This document shows, one piece after another, positions 24,289 to 24,438 of a DNA stretch of 24,438 bases (position 1 is the stretch's first letter; every line of letters begins with the position of its first letter). Both the position numbers and the translations under genes were made by a program. The notes beneath the pieces are model-generated. The model was not told the DNA's origin. It searched no databases and worked only from the letters and a program-made list of their open reading frames with translations. Source of the DNA: CALBZH01 sp964538515 (GTDB lineage Bacteria > Desulfobacterota > Syntrophobacteria > Syntrophobacterales > Syntrophobacteraceae); NCBI GenBank assembly GCA_964538515.1, contig CAZIEW010000081.1, positions 1-24,438 of the forward strand. The letters run 5' to 3'.

Positions 24289-24438
24289 ATGAAGCCAGAA
24301 AGAGACTTTACTCCGTACCTCGAAGCGGTGAGGAGCCGGGCAGTGGAAGTGCCCTACAACCCGCCGGTCGTCTTCCTGGAGACGGTGAGGGGGTGCCCCC
24401 ATTCGTGCGCCATGTGCCACTTCAGGCACACCAAGGTT
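24289..24438 (+). CDS. N-terminal fragment of a further radical SAM protein (cut by window end)
   Basis: From the ATG at 24289 the frame stays open for 50 codons to the last base. It includes CPHSCAMC (Cys36, Cys40, Cys43), the radical SAM cluster motif, preceded by FLETVRG, the usual beta-strand before it. There is no room for a B12-binding domain ahead of the motif, so this belongs to a subgroup without an N-terminal cobalamin domain, unlike its neighbours. It lies 27 bases after the previous gene and is probably co-transcribed. The remainder, including any SPASM or other C-terminal domain, is outside the window. Confidence 0.8.
   Translation, partial: MKPERDFTPYLEAVRSRAVEVPYNPPVVFLETVRGCPHSCAMCHFRHTKV

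Overview
The window is a GC-rich stretch of bacterial chromosome carrying lipid and surface-glycan biosynthesis genes. Dense coding, GTG/TTG starts, GC-rich hairpin repeats between and inside genes, and the number of cobalamin-binding radical SAM proteins fit an anaerobic Desulfobacterota (former Deltaproteobacteria, for example a Syntrophobacter-like lineage). That placement comes from general familiarity and is low-confidence, because no rRNA or housekeeping marker is present.

Layout. (1) Positions 1-2534, plus strand: the tail of an unidentified gene, a radical SAM/SPASM protein and a GT4 glycosyltransferase, joined by two ATGA/TGATG stop-start overlaps. (2) Positions 6793-2553, minus strand: GT4 glycosyltransferase, Wzx-like flippase and MurG/UGT-like glycosyltransferase. 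The last two are separated by a 348-bp spacer with a strong hairpin element. (3) Positions 6794-7763: about 970 bp without a recognisable gene, then a plus-strand membrane GT2 glycosyltransferase (7764-8933). (4) Positions 20408-9050, minus strand: an 8.1-kb single-chain fatty-acid/polyketide megasynthase, a GNAT/YghO-like acyltransferase, a B12-binding radical SAM protein and a small exported protein. (5) Positions 22251-20827, minus strand: a second B12-binding radical SAM protein upstream of the megasynthase. Divergent from it are a third (22687-24261) and the start of a further radical SAM gene cut by the window end.

How they may work together. The megasynthase reads, N to C: a degenerate nitronate-monooxygenase (NMO)-like half, an NMO/PfaD-type enoyl reductase, KS, AT, ACP, KR and DH-like. 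That is a nearly complete fatty-acid-type cycle with no thioesterase. The AT motifs suggest malonyl units. The next gene resembles the YghO/bacterial ceramide synthase branch of GNAT acyltransferases, which suggests release of the acyl chain onto an amine. Class B radical SAM enzymes on both sides could methylate or otherwise tailor the chain, and the glycosyltransferases and flippase could build and export a head group. My working hypothesis is an undescribed, possibly amide-linked, C-branched glycolipid pathway. Only the domain content is seen directly; the product is inference.

No tRNA, rRNA, CRISPR, transposase, integrase or phosphopantetheinyl transferase was seen.
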